From: Fervidibacter sinensis
GTDB lineage: Bacteria; Armatimonadota; Fervidibacteria; Fervidibacterales; Fervidibacteraceae
Strand: one strand, 5' to 3'
DNA length: 64,000 nt
Assembly: GCA_032161045.1 (NCBI GenBank)
Contig: JAVHTH010000009.1
Part shown: positions 24,967-32,718 of the stretch, piece by piece
How positions within the stretch are numbered: the stretch's first letter is position 1
How the letters are laid out: every line of letters starts with the position of its first letter
Notes under the pieces: generated by a model
The model's input: the letters and a program-made list of their open reading frames with translations, nothing else
What the model was told of the DNA's origin: nothing
The model's database searches: none
Made by a program: the position numbers and the translations under genes

Positions 24967-25818
24967 ATGTCGTCTTTGGAACAATGGACGCCCTTATCCC
25001 GGACTGTCCAAGTAGGTCAATACACGATTGACGGCTCAAAGTTACTGGTCATCGCTGGTCCGTGCGTAATTGAAAGTGAGGACCTTTGCTTGGAAGTCGC
25101 ATACGCGCTCAAGGAAATTACGGCTCAACTTGACTTGCCATTCATCTTCAAAGCGTCTTACGACAAAGCGAACCGAACTTCCATTGACAGTTTTCGCGGT
25201 CCGGGGTTAGAGCGGGGGTTAGAAGTTTTGGCAAAAGTCAGAGAGCAAGTCGGCGTTCCGGTAACGACCGATGTCCACGAGACATGGCAAGTCAAGCCTG
25301 CAGCGGAGGTTGTTGACTTAGTCCAGATTCCTGCCTTCCTCTGCCGCCAGACAGATTTGCTTGTTGAAGCAGGTAAGTGGGCAAAGGCTGTCAACATCAA
25401 GAAGGGGCAATTTGCGGACGCAAATACCATGGCTCATGCAACGAAAAAGGTTGAAACGGGGGGATGTAAGAACATACTGCTGACCGAGCGAGGGACATTT
25501 TTCGGCTACGGTGATTTAGTTGTTGACATGCGGAATTTGTTCTGGCTACGCCAAACCGGCTATCCTGTCATTTTTGATGCGACCCATAGCGTTCAACGCC
25601 CCGGTGGACTCGGAGTTGCATCAGGCGGTCGGCGCGAGTTCGTCCCGCTTCTGATTAGGGCAGCAGTGGCAGCAGGTGTTGACGGTATCTTTATGGAAGT
25701 CCACCCTGACCCTGATAGAGCGCTTTCCGATGGTCCTAACATGGTCCCACTCAAATTCGTTGCTGAGTTGCTTGAGATGGCAAAAAAACTGCATAATGTC
25801 TCAAGCGAATTTCGTTAA
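24967..25818 (+). CDS. kdsA: 3-deoxy-8-phosphooctulonate synthase KdsA
   Basis: 283 residues from ATG 24967, 9 nt after AAGGTGG; ATG 24961 is too close to that site. It joins PEP and arabinose-5-phosphate to make Kdo-8-phosphate for lipopolysaccharide. Motifs: IAGPCVIESED, FKASYDKANRTS, IQIPAFLCRQTD, FDATHSVQRPGG, MEVHPDPDRALSDGPN. The Cys in AGPC with His, Glu and Asp in the other motifs marks the metal-dependent class, as in Aquifex. Its presence argues for an outer membrane. Confidence 0.96.
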   Translation: MSSLEQWTPLSRTVQVGQYTIDGSKLLVIAGPCVIESEDLCLEVAYALKEITAQLDLPFIFKASYDKANRTSIDSFRGPGLERGLEVLAKVREQVGVPVTTDVHETWQVKPAAEVVDLVQIPAFLCRQTDLLVEAGKWAKAVNIKKGQFADANTMAHATKKVETGGCKNILLTERGTFFGYGDLVVDMRNLFWLRQTGYPVIFDATHSVQRPGGLGVASGGRREFVPLLIRAAVAAGVDGIFMEVHPDPDRALSDGPNMVPLKFVAELLEMAKKLHNVSSEFR

Positions 25819-25925
25819 TAAACCTTCCCGGCAGCATCATATGATGGGTCTTGCGAAAAAAATCCCTAAGCCGAAAGTTTCTCGCGTCTACAGGAAGTTA
25901 GTTTTGGCGCTACAAAAACAGGTTC

Positions 25926-25982
25926 GTCGCCTTTCATAGACGACAGTTGTAAAAGGTCCGCTTGAGGGTAAACGAAAAGTAA
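25926..25982. repeat. Decayed class A repeat
   Basis: The order CGTCGCC-TTTCATA-GACGACAG-TTGTAAAA and then a G/C-rich arm follows the class A consensus but has lost most of the second hairpin. It lies in the 423-bp space between kdsA and mrp, where no convincing gene was found. Confidence 0.35.
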
Positions 25983-26241
25983 CCCTTGCGCAACCAGATT
26001 TCGGCGTAGCGTTTCGCGTGGGACCTTTCCTTGTCCAAAGGTGATTAACGAGCAGATTTGGTCCTCTTGGCTCCAAACAAGGAGACAAAAATTTTCGTCG
26101 GCGGGTTTTAGGACCTCTTCCACGAGGACATGTTTGTTCACCTAACTATCCAGCCCTCTAAAACGATTTGACAAGGGTCAACAATTTTTGCAGGGCACAG
26201 AGGCATATTTAGAGCGGTGACAATGAAAGGAGTGACGAAAT

Positions 26242-27309
26242 GTGGCCATCACTGAGGAGCAGGTCTTGCAAGCGCTCAGTCAAGTCCAAGACCCAGAACT
26301 CGGGCGAGATTTGGTTTCTCTCGGAATGGTCCGGAATATCCAAATTGAAGGCAACCGGGTATCTTTTGAACTGGTTCTGACAACGCCTGCTTGTCCACTC
26401 CGTGAGCACCTGACTGAAATGGCACGACAAGCGGTTGCTCAACTGCCAGATGTAGCCGAGGTCAATGTGAGGGTCACCGCAGAGGTTACACAAAGTTTGC
26501 CGCTGAAGTCTGTGCTTCCCGGCGTCAAAAACATAATCGCTGTAGGGAGCGGCAAAGGCGGAGTGGGGAAAACAACGGTCGCCGTTAACTTAGCAATTGC
26601 TTTGGCTCAATTAGGGGCAAAGGTTGGTTTGCTTGATGCCGATATTTACGGACCAAATGTTCCGAGGATGTTAGGCTTAAGGCAGGTTCCTGATTTTGAC
26701 GAAAAGGAGCAAAAAATCATCCCACTTCAGGCTTGGGGCATAAAGGTCATGTCACTGGGATTTTTAATCGGCGAAGACCAGCCAGTAATTTGGCGTGGTC
26801 CAATATTAGCACGGGCATTGCAGCAACTTATCTTTGATGTCGCATGGGAAGATTTGGATTACCTTCTGGTAGATTTGCCACCAGGGACAGGTGATGTTCA
26901 ATTGTCCCTGGCTCAACTTGTTCCTGTCACCGGTGCCGTTATCGTCACCACTCCACAAGATGTCGCCCTTTATGACGCTTTGAAAGGAGCAGCGACCTTT
27001 GAGCGGCTCAATGTGCCGGTGCTTGGGGTCATTGAGAACATGAGTTATTTTGTTTGCCCACATTGTGGCAAGGAAACTGCAATTTTTAGGCGAGGTGCTG
27101 TGGAAGTTGAATTCGCCCAGAGAGGCATCCGCTTCTTGGGAGCAGTGCCCTTGTCACCAGAAGTTTGTGAAGGGAGCGATTTAGGATTGCCCATAGTTGC
27201 TGAGTTCCCTAATTCACCTGCGGCTGAGGCTTTCCAGAAAATCGCCACCCAACTTGCCTCAATACTCAGCGTTAAAAGTCACTCGGAAATTTCAGGAAAT
27301 AAGGCGTAA
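26242..27309 (+). CDS. mrp: Mrp/NBP35-family iron-sulfur cluster carrier ATPase
   Basis: 355 residues from GTG 26242, after AAAGGAGTGA. The N-terminal MIP18/DUF59 domain (1-80, LSQVQDPELGRDLVSLGMV) is fused to a deviant-Walker P-loop ATPase: AVGSGKGGVGKTTVAVNLA, LLDADIYGPNVPRMLG and VDLPPGTGDVQLSL. The CxxC pair in FVCPHCGKE is the likely Fe-S cluster ligand at the dimer interface. It is assumed to deliver Fe-S clusters to target proteins. mraZ follows after a 370-bp leader. Confidence 0.95.
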   Translation: MAITEEQVLQALSQVQDPELGRDLVSLGMVRNIQIEGNRVSFELVLTTPACPLREHLTEMARQAVAQLPDVAEVNVRVTAEVTQSLPLKSVLPGVKNIIAVGSGKGGVGKTTVAVNLAIALAQLGAKVGLLDADIYGPNVPRMLGLRQVPDFDEKEQKIIPLQAWGIKVMSLGFLIGEDQPVIWRGPILARALQQLIFDVAWEDLDYLLVDLPPGTGDVQLSLAQLVPVTGAVIVTTPQDVALYDALKGAATFERLNVPVLGVIENMSYFVCPHCGKETAIFRRGAVEVEFAQRGIRFLGAVPLSPEVCEGSDLGLPIVAEFPNSPAAEAFQKIATQLASILSVKSHSEISGNKA

Positions 27310-27343
27310 ATGACGCAATTTGAAACCAAATTGCCCCAATGGG

Positions 27344-27372
27344 TTGATTTCCAACCGCAACCATGTTATCAT
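27344..27372 (+). promoter_or_regulatory. Candidate promoter TTGATT-N17-TATCAT
   Basis: TTGATT (27344-27349) and TATCAT (27367-27372) have exactly 17 bp between them. They lie 35 bp after the mrp stop. Transcription from here would produce a leader or small RNA of about 215 nt ending at the hairpin and T-run at 27549-27594, or would continue into mraZ. Confidence 0.5.
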
Positions 27373-27483
27373 AAAAGCAGCCGACGGACGAAGCGAGGTT
27401 CGGAGGTGAAGAGACGCGCAGGTTAGGAACAGGTTGAGTTGAGAACACGAATGGTTGCAATGTCAGTGGGTTCATAGTTCGCA

Positions 27484-27540
27484 AATTTGACCCTGCCTCA
27501 AATTAACTTGAGAGGCAGGTGCAAAAAATTCGGTCAAATT
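27484..27540 (+). ncRNA. Structured RNA element in the mraZ leader
   Basis: AATTTGACC (27484-27492) is complementary to GGTCAAATT (27532-27540) and encloses a second stem CTGCCTC/GAGGCAG (27493-27499 with 27512-27518). With the terminator-like hairpin just downstream this gives a nested, multi-stem RNA. It matches no riboswitch, T-box, 6S or RNase P signature that I know. Could be an attenuator or a separate small RNA. Confidence 0.4.
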
Positions 27541-27548
27541 GCCAACCA

Positions 27549-27594
27549 CCCCAGGCAGCGGGAATAGGGACGCTGCTTGGGGCAGTCGCTTTTT
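27549..27594 (+). terminator. Intrinsic terminator or attenuator before mraZ
   Basis: CCCCAGGCAGCG (27549-27560) pairs with CGCTGCTTGGGG (27571-27582) over 12 bp with one G-U, around a 10-nt loop, followed 7 nt later by TTTTT. It lies upstream of the MraZ boxes. It could end an RNA from the 27344 promoter or readthrough from mrp. Confidence 0.5.
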
Positions 27595-27609
27595 GTGCCA
27601 ACTGCCGAG

Positions 27610-27634
27610 TGGGAGAAAGTGGGAGCAAGTGGAA
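27610..27634 (+). promoter_or_regulatory. MraZ operator boxes
   Basis: Three direct repeats at exact 10-bp spacing: TGGGA (27610-27614), TGGGA (27620-27624), TGGAA (27630-27634). Tandem TGGGN boxes separated by 5 nt are the known MraZ binding pattern upstream of dcw clusters. Together with the mraZ gene 46 bp downstream this implies autoregulation. Confidence 0.8.
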
Positions 27635-27679
27635 AGTTTTAGAACAAGTTGACAATTAATTTTGGAGGGTAGTTGAGAA

Positions 27680-28156
27680 TTGGAGGAACTTGAGGTCCAG
27701 CAGGTAGTAGAGTTGCGACCAGATGAATGGTTCATAGGCACCGTCCGCTATTCAGTGGACGACAAGGGAAGGGTCGTTGTGCCTGTGGAACTAAGGCAAC
27801 GGCTGGGTAGTGAGTTCTATCTGACCATCAGCCCTTACGACACGGTTTATATCTTTGGCGCAGAGGATTGGCGTCGCTACACCCAAAGGCTAATGGAGCT
27901 TTATCAAGCCAATCCTCAACGGTTAGCGCCAGTTGTGCAACGGATCATGGGCTGCGGGCAGAAAGTTAAGGTTGATAGCAACTGGCGATTTATCATCCCC
28001 GCAAACCTGAGGGAAGCGTGCAACTTGCGCAAAACGGTCTATTTCGTCGGTAATGGCGACCGAGTTGAGTTGATGAACGAGGAAGCATACAAACAACGGT
28101 TCAGCAAGATTACAGCCGAAGAGGTCAAAAGGTTGCAAGAGGAATTGGGCTTATGA
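27680..28156 (+). CDS. mraZ: Transcriptional regulator MraZ
   Basis: 158 residues from TTG 27680 after TTGGAGGGTAG. Two SpoVT-AbrB-like repeats: VRYSVDDKGRVVVPVELRQRLG (about 22-43) and KVKVDSNWRFIIPANLREAC (about 94-113). It has about 17 more N-terminal residues than the usual form, which starts near FIGTVRYSVDDKG; no closer start codon exists in frame. It forms rings that bind TGGGN repeats and controls the division/cell-wall cluster. First gene of mraZ-rsmH-ftsL-ftsI here. Confidence 0.95.
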   Translation: MEELEVQQVVELRPDEWFIGTVRYSVDDKGRVVVPVELRQRLGSEFYLTISPYDTVYIFGAEDWRRYTQRLMELYQANPQRLAPVVQRIMGCGQKVKVDSNWRFIIPANLREACNLRKTVYFVGNGDRVELMNEEAYKQRFSKITAEEVKRLQEELGL

Positions 28157-28172
28157 CGGGGAGGAAATTAAT

Positions 28173-29153
28173 GTGGCTATTGACATTCAGTGGCTACAAC
28201 GGGTAATTGAGAGGCGAAGGAAGGAAGCAGGAGAGGCAGGAGTGAGGTTACATCCGCCAGCAATGGTTAACGAGGTCTTGGAATTCCTGCGGGTGCGGGA
28301 GTTGAAAAAGGGAGTGTTCGTGGACATGACTGTCGGAACGGGAGGTCATACTTTGGCAATCTTGCAAGCGAACCCAAAAGTTGAAGTCATTGGCATTGAC
28401 CGTGACGCTTCCTCGCTTGAAGTCGCTGCGGAGCGGTTAGCGGACTATGCCGACCGTGTGACCCTCATTTACGGTGACATGAGGGATGTTCAAAGGCTGC
28501 TTTCGCAGGTAGGAGTTGACCGAGTTGATGGATGCCTCATTGATCCCGGACCGAGCCTATGGCAGATGGACAGCAAACGAGGGTTCAGTTTCTTGGACGA
28601 TTCGCCTTTGGACATGCGAATGGACCAATCTTCACAGGTGACCGCTCAAACTTTGCTTCAAACCTTGTCCGCAGAGGAACTTGAAAGACTTTTCGTCCAA
28701 GTTGGTGAGCGCCGTTCAGATGCTCGCCGAATTGCCCAAGCGATTGTCAAAGAGCGGAGCAGAAGTGGTGGAATACCAACAGCAAAAGCGTTGGCTGAAC
28801 TTGTCATGCAAGTGAAGGGGGTGAGAGGAGGGCGAATTCATCCTGCGACTAAAGTTTTTCTGGCTTTGAGAATGGCTGTGAACGAAGAAATTGACGCTCT
28901 TAAGGAGGGAATTCTGGAAGGCGCGAAAGTTCTAAAGCGTGGTGGCAGGTTCGTCGTTTTGACCTACCAATCGCTGGAGGACAAAATTGTCAAGGAAACT
29001 TTTGCCTCATTAGCCAAACCTTCAGACGGAGGTGAGAATCTCCCCCTGCTTCGCATCCTGACAAAAGACCCAATTCGTCCTTCTTTTCAAGAGCGGCAAC
29101 AAAATCCCCGCGCCCGAAGTTGCAAACTGAGGGCAGCGGAAAGGGTTAGGTAA
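28173..29153 (+). CDS. rsmH: 16S rRNA (cytosine-1402-N4)-methyltransferase RsmH
   Basis: 326 residues from GTG 28173 after GGGGAGG. SAM-binding VDMTVGTGGHTLAIL and IGIDRD, the family motif RGFSFLDDSPLDMRMD, and C-terminal RFVVLTYQSLEDKIVKETF and NPRARSCKLRAAERV. The segment usually read as DLGVSSxQLD is DPGPSLWQMD here, an atypical version. Position after mraZ is the conserved one. Confidence 0.95.
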   Translation: MAIDIQWLQRVIERRRKEAGEAGVRLHPPAMVNEVLEFLRVRELKKGVFVDMTVGTGGHTLAILQANPKVEVIGIDRDASSLEVAAERLADYADRVTLIYGDMRDVQRLLSQVGVDRVDGCLIDPGPSLWQMDSKRGFSFLDDSPLDMRMDQSSQVTAQTLLQTLSAEELERLFVQVGERRSDARRIAQAIVKERSRSGGIPTAKALAELVMQVKGVRGGRIHPATKVFLALRMAVNEEIDALKEGILEGAKVLKRGGRFVVLTYQSLEDKIVKETFASLAKPSDGGENLPLLRILTKDPIRPSFQERQQNPRARSCKLRAAERVR

Positions 29154-29166
29154 GGGGGAAGGAACT

Positions 29167-29550
29167 ATGGTGGCTCCAGTGAAGAGAGAAAGACACCAAA
29201 CAAAACGGTCTGAAGTTTTGGCTCCTCCTTTGAACCGTCCAAGAATTGAGCCGAAGCGTCGTCCATTGGCTCAGCAAAGCACAGGAAATTGGGTCCACAG
29301 GTTTATCCTGAGCGGGTGCTTGTTCCTGACTTGGTGCTTGGTTAACGGACTCATTATGGTGGAGACAAAGGCTTACAACTGGCAGAAAAGTCAAGTGTCA
29401 GTGAAAGAGATGCAAATTCACCAATTGCAAGCGAGCATTGCTCAGCGTTTGTCGGATTTGACAAAGAATTTACCACAACCTCCATCTCATCCCACTCTGC
29501 TGAGCATAAACACATCCAAGCCTAAGCCGACCCTTTTGGGGAGGCGATGA
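29167..29550 (+). CDS. FtsL-like divisome protein
   Basis: 127 residues. A basic cytoplasmic N-terminus (1-42), one membrane segment about 46-66 (FILSGCLFLTWCLVNGLIMV), a short helical stretch and a Pro/Ser-rich tail. FtsL is poorly conserved in sequence. The assignment rests on size, topology and position between rsmH and ftsI. The periplasmic coiled coil is shorter than in typical FtsL. Its stop overlaps the ftsI start by 4 bp. Confidence 0.65.
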   Translation: MVAPVKRERHQTKRSEVLAPPLNRPRIEPKRRPLAQQSTGNWVHRFILSGCLFLTWCLVNGLIMVETKAYNWQKSQVSVKEMQIHQLQASIAQRLSDLTKNLPQPPSHPTLLSINTSKPKPTLLGRR

Positions 29551-31445
29551 GCATGTTGTCATGGAGGTGTCCTATAGCGACGGTTACAATTTTGTTGGTC
29601 AGTTTGGGGTTAGCGGGATGGCTTTTTTACCTGCAAGGGCTACAAGGCGCTCAGGCTAAGCATAAGGCTGAGAACATGTGGCTACGCCGAATAGACTTGG
29701 CTCCCGCACGCGGTAACATTTACAGCCGTAACCTTCAACTTTTGGCGACCTGCCAATTGACTTATTCCGTATGGGCTGACCCCCACACCCTTCAGAATGT
29801 AGCCCGAAAAGTTTGGGGACGGCAATTGAGCAATGAAGAAATCGCCGTGCGCATCGCTCATTTGATTTGTGGTCTGTTGAAAAGCGAAAGGATTTTGGAA
29901 AAAGATTTGACAAAGCGTTTGAGCCAAACGGTCCGAAATCGCACCAGTGGTAAGCCAATTTTGGTCCGCTTTGTTTGGCTGGCGCGGCAGTTGAATGAGT
30001 CAGAAATTCATGACCTCAAACGGGTATTGGAGGCGAAGCGGAAAGAAGACCTTGCCCCAGAATGGCGTATCCTTCGGGCAGGAATTGGCATATCCCCGGA
30101 AATGCGGAGAGTTTATCCATACGGCAGAATGGCAGCCTCAGTCTTAGGATTTGTCAACATTGACAACATTGGTTGTTACGGCGTTGAGCGGGCATGGGAC
30201 GAAGTTTTGAAAGGGAAGGCTGGTTCAATGGAACTTGAAGTTGATGCGCTTGGTCGCCCGCTCCCAAGCGGGCATCTCGCTTATTTGCCCCCACAACAGG
30301 GAGATAGCATTATCTTGACAATTGATGAGCAAATCCAAAAAGCGGCAGAAACAGTGATTGACGAAGCGATGCGCAAGTTCCAGCCAAAGAGCGCCTCCGC
30401 TATCGTCCTTGATCCCAAAACTGGCGATATATTGGCTTTGGTGTCAAAACCAGACTTTGACCCAAACGAGTATCGGCGATTCCCGACCGAACGGTTCCTA
30501 AACCGACCACTATCGTTCGTTTATGAACCGGGTTCAACTTTCAAGCCAATAGTGGCAGCGGCTTTGTTAGATAGTGGCGTTATCAACGAACGAACAATTG
30601 CCAGATGTGATGGGGTATGGAAAAACTCCAATTTTTCCGTGCGTTGTTGGGTGGTGCAAAAAGGTGTCGCTGCTCATGGGATTGAAACCATTTCAGACGC
30701 ATTAAAGCATTCATGCAACATCGCAATGGCTCAATTTGCCTTGCGGGCGACATACCACCAACTTTACGAAAAATTGAGCAAGTTCGGGATTGGAAGGCGG
30801 TTAGATGTTGGGGCTGGGTTTGAAGAATCAGGTTGGTTAGACCCACCTCAGCGGTTTTTGAGCAAGAGCGCTTTACGCCACCATCAGGCAACTTTGGCTT
30901 TCGGTCAAGGGGTTGCGGTAACGCCGATGCATTTAGCGGTCGCCTATGCGGCACTCGCAAATTACGGGAAGGTCATGAAGCCAAGAATTGTCAAGGGGTT
31001 CAAAAACGAGACAACTGGGAAAATCACATGGCATCAACCCAAAGACTTGGGCAATGTTGTTTCCCCGCTCACAGCATCAAAAATCCGAGACATGCTCGTA
31101 TCTGTCGTTGAAGAAGGGACAGGCAAAAAAGCGAAACTTGACGGAGTCATGGTTGCGGGAAAGACTGGAACAGCAACGAAAGTTGTCAACGGACGATATG
31201 ATCCGACGAAGGTTGTGGTTTCCTTCTTTGGTTTCTTTCCCGCTGACTCACCCAAATGGGTCATTGGAATTGTCTTAGATGAACCGACATATGGTAAGTG
31301 GGGCGGTGAGGTCGCCGCGCCCCTTTTTGCTGCCTTAGGGCAGCAAATACTCTGGCGGGTGCAGCCCCCTCGTCCCCTGAGCCTCACGCAGGACCTCACC
31401 GCCCTTTCTTTTTCCACCTCGTTCGCCGACTTCCAAAGACAATAA
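29547..31445 (+). CDS. ftsI: Penicillin-binding protein, FtsI/PBP3-type transpeptidase
   Basis: 632 residues. An N-terminal membrane anchor (about 10-30), a PBP dimerisation domain (ARGNIYSRN) and a transpeptidase domain with Ser in EPGSTFKPI, SxN in HSCNIAMAQ and KTG in VAGKTGTATKV. It crosslinks septal peptidoglycan. No PASTA domain. The C-terminal tail (PPRPLSLTQDL...) is unlike the family and begins at a small CCCCTCGTCCCC tract (31365-31377) similar to the coding inserts elsewhere. A terminator follows; murE and the rest of a normal dcw cluster do not. Confidence 0.95.
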   Translation: MSMLSWRCPIATVTILLVSLGLAGWLFYLQGLQGAQAKHKAENMWLRRIDLAPARGNIYSRNLQLLATCQLTYSVWADPHTLQNVARKVWGRQLSNEEIAVRIAHLICGLLKSERILEKDLTKRLSQTVRNRTSGKPILVRFVWLARQLNESEIHDLKRVLEAKRKEDLAPEWRILRAGIGISPEMRRVYPYGRMAASVLGFVNIDNIGCYGVERAWDEVLKGKAGSMELEVDALGRPLPSGHLAYLPPQQGDSIILTIDEQIQKAAETVIDEAMRKFQPKSASAIVLDPKTGDILALVSKPDFDPNEYRRFPTERFLNRPLSFVYEPGSTFKPIVAAALLDSGVINERTIARCDGVWKNSNFSVRCWVVQKGVAAHGIETISDALKHSCNIAMAQFALRATYHQLYEKLSKFGIGRRLDVGAGFEESGWLDPPQRFLSKSALRHHQATLAFGQGVAVTPMHLAVAYAALANYGKVMKPRIVKGFKNETTGKITWHQPKDLGNVVSPLTASKIRDMLVSVVEEGTGKKAKLDGVMVAGKTGTATKVVNGRYDPTKVVVSFFGFFPADSPKWVIGIVLDEPTYGKWGGEVAAPLFAALGQQILWRVQPPRPLSLTQDLTALSFSTSFADFQRQ

Positions 31446-31480
31446 AGCCCAGTCGCAGGCTCAGGCAGTATAAACTTTTA

Positions 31481-31514
31481 AGCCGCCACCAATAGGTGGC
31501 GGCTACCATTTTTT
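31481..31514 (+). terminator. Intrinsic terminator after ftsI
   Basis: AGCCGCCACC-AATA-GGTGGCGGCT is a perfect 10-bp stem (31481-31504) followed by ACCATTTTTT. It lies 35 bp after the ftsI stop. The same hairpin would also lie just beyond the stop of the convergent Cys-rich gene and could serve both directions. Confidence 0.8.
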
Positions 31515-31660
31515 CAGCGACAACATTCGCAGCCTTCATCACAGTCGCAATCACAATCGCACTCGCAATCACAGTCACAATTGCAACCGCAATCGTGCTC
31601 TTCGGTCAATTCCAACTTCTGCTCTTCAGCATCGCAGCAGTGCCCTTTTTCCTTCGGCAT
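31514..31660 (-). CDS. 48-residue Cys-rich (Cys-X)n peptide, metallothionein-like
   Basis: It encodes 48 residues with 14 cysteines (8, 9, 24, 26, 28, 30, 32, 34, 36, 38, 40, 44, 46, 47). Residues 24-40 read CGCNCDCDCECDCDCDC, strict alternation of Cys with mostly Asp/Glu. The N-terminal part (MPKEKGHCCDAEEQKLELTE) is soluble and charged. An excellent ribosome binding site AAGGAGGT lies 7 nt before the ATG at 31660. A possible promoter, TAGACA-N16-CATACT, is at 31712-31739. Synonymous Cys codons (TGT/TGC) alternate, so it is not a simple DNA repeat. A role in binding soft metals or clusters is inference; it could also be a precursor peptide. Confidence 0.75.
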   Translation of the reverse strand: MPKEKGHCCDAEEQKLELTEEHDCGCNCDCDCECDCDCDCDEGCECCR

Positions 31661-31820
31661 CAACCTAACCTCCTTCACAACTTCGCCTGCAGTTTGTGCA
31701 TCCGCTCAAAAAGTATGCAACGGTTCGGAAAGATGTCTATGACCTGAAGTTGAACAGTTTGGCTTTGCAGAAATCCCTTCCCAAAGCGAACTAAAGTCAG
31801 TTGGCACTTGAATTGCCTAC

Positions 31821-31888
31821 GCCACTGACTTTAGCCAGTAATTGATGACGCAGAAAAAATGAGCGCCGAATTTTATTTGGCGATGATA
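31821..31888. repeat. Hairpin pair leading into a class B repeat
   Basis: An imperfect CACTGAC-TTTA-GCCAGTA hairpin, then AGCGCCGAATTTTATTTGGC, precede the class B element at 31895. The same series in the same order occurs at 53721-53780, which suggests one composite unit. Confidence 0.5.
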
Positions 31889-31894
31889 AGTTTG

Positions 31895-31958
31895 GTAGGG
31901 CACGGTCTTAAACCGTGCCGACCAAGATTTGCTGGCAGGGTGTAAAACCCTGCCCTAC
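31895..31958. repeat. Class B intergenic double-hairpin repeat
   Basis: The arms GTAGGG and CCCTAC enclose GGCACGG-TCTTAAA-CCGTGCC and GGCAGGG-TGTAAAA-CCCTGCC. This is the cleanest copy in the window. A further simple hairpin, CGGCAAGCC-TTT-GGCTTGCCG, follows at about 31970-31990. It fills the space between the Cys-rich gene and mpg. Confidence 0.7.
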
Positions 31959-32046
31959 AAAGGAAATTCGGCAAGCCTTTGGCTTGCCGATGGGCAAGGT
32001 TTCTACAAAGCCAATGGCTTAACTTAGCGCAGTTTAAAACCGCACC

Positions 32047-32658
32047 CTACTTCGCTTTGCTCACGAAATTGACGAAAGGTTGATGGCGCAAAAAGAAGCG
32101 CAAGGGCAAATCCTTCGCTGCGGTCACCCCTACCCTACTCGTGACCGCAATGTCACCTTCCCCGATTTCAAACGGTTCGTTCATTTCTGCTATCCAAAGT
32201 TGCTCGCCTAAAGTCAAGTCCCATCCGTCCAAACTTAAGTCAATTGCCATCGCCTTGCACAATTTGCCCGGACCAGTCGCAGGGAAAGGGTCATCTCGTC
32301 CCAAACGATGCCTCATCAAGTCAATGCCCTCAACAGGCATAAGTGCACGAATCAAAACGGCACTCGGGATATTTTCGGGTTCGGTAACAGCGTTCAAGCA
32401 GCAGACTTGATGAATGCGGTAGACATAAGCGTGTCCCGGTGGTCCAAACATGCTCTTGTTTCGGTTCGTTTTGCCCCTGAATGCATGATTTGCTGGGTCA
32501 TTTTGGGCGAGATAGGCTTCGGTCTCAACAATGATGCCAGCAGTTATGCCTTCGCCAGTCTCCCTTACCAAAATCTTGCCGAGCAATTCCTTCGCAACGG
32601 TCACAGGGTCACGGTCGTAAAACTCCCGTTGTAAAACTTTGCCCCAAACCACAGACAT
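32047..32658 (-). CDS. mpg: 3-methyladenine DNA glycosylase (AAG/MPG family)
   Basis: 203 residues. A base-excision repair enzyme that removes alkylated purines. Family features: REFYDRDPVTVAKELLGKIL, IVETEAYLAQNDPANHAFRGKTNRNKSMFG with the catalytic Glu of ETEAY, AYVYRIHQVCCLN, and ATGPGKLCKAM. Length fits the bacterial form. Start ATG 32658 (GTG 32661 adjacent). It is 60 bp from the end of the STAND gene. Confidence 0.94.
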   Translation of the reverse strand: MSVVWGKVLQREFYDRDPVTVAKELLGKILVRETGEGITAGIIVETEAYLAQNDPANHAFRGKTNRNKSMFGPPGHAYVYRIHQVCCLNAVTEPENIPSAVLIRALMPVEGIDLMRHRLGRDDPFPATGPGKLCKAMAIDLSLDGWDLTLGEQLWIAEMNEPFEIGEGDIAVTSRVGVTAAKDLPLRFFLRHQPFVNFVSKAK

Positions 32659-32718
32659 CACCGAGCAAAATGCATTGAGCGTTGCGAGTTGAGCGTTGTG
32701 CGTTCATGGTTTCACGCA

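Noticed and set aside
25840..25939. 32-residue ORF after kdsA (MMGLAKKIPKPKVSRV...)
   Set aside because: No ribosome binding site or family; probably chance in repeat-bearing DNA.
25866..26141. 91-residue minus-strand ORF between kdsA and mrp
   Set aside because: Its C-terminal part lies over a decayed class A repeat, no ribosome binding site was seen, and it has no recognised family; kept only as a repeat.
27373..27594. RNase P RNA, 6S RNA or T-box in the mraZ leader
   Set aside because: None of the diagnostic sequences of these families could be found; the structure is reported without a family name.
31396..31578. 60-residue minus-strand ORF over the ftsI terminator
   Set aside because: It is the wrong frame of the Cys-rich gene and its terminator; the correct frame is 31514-31660.
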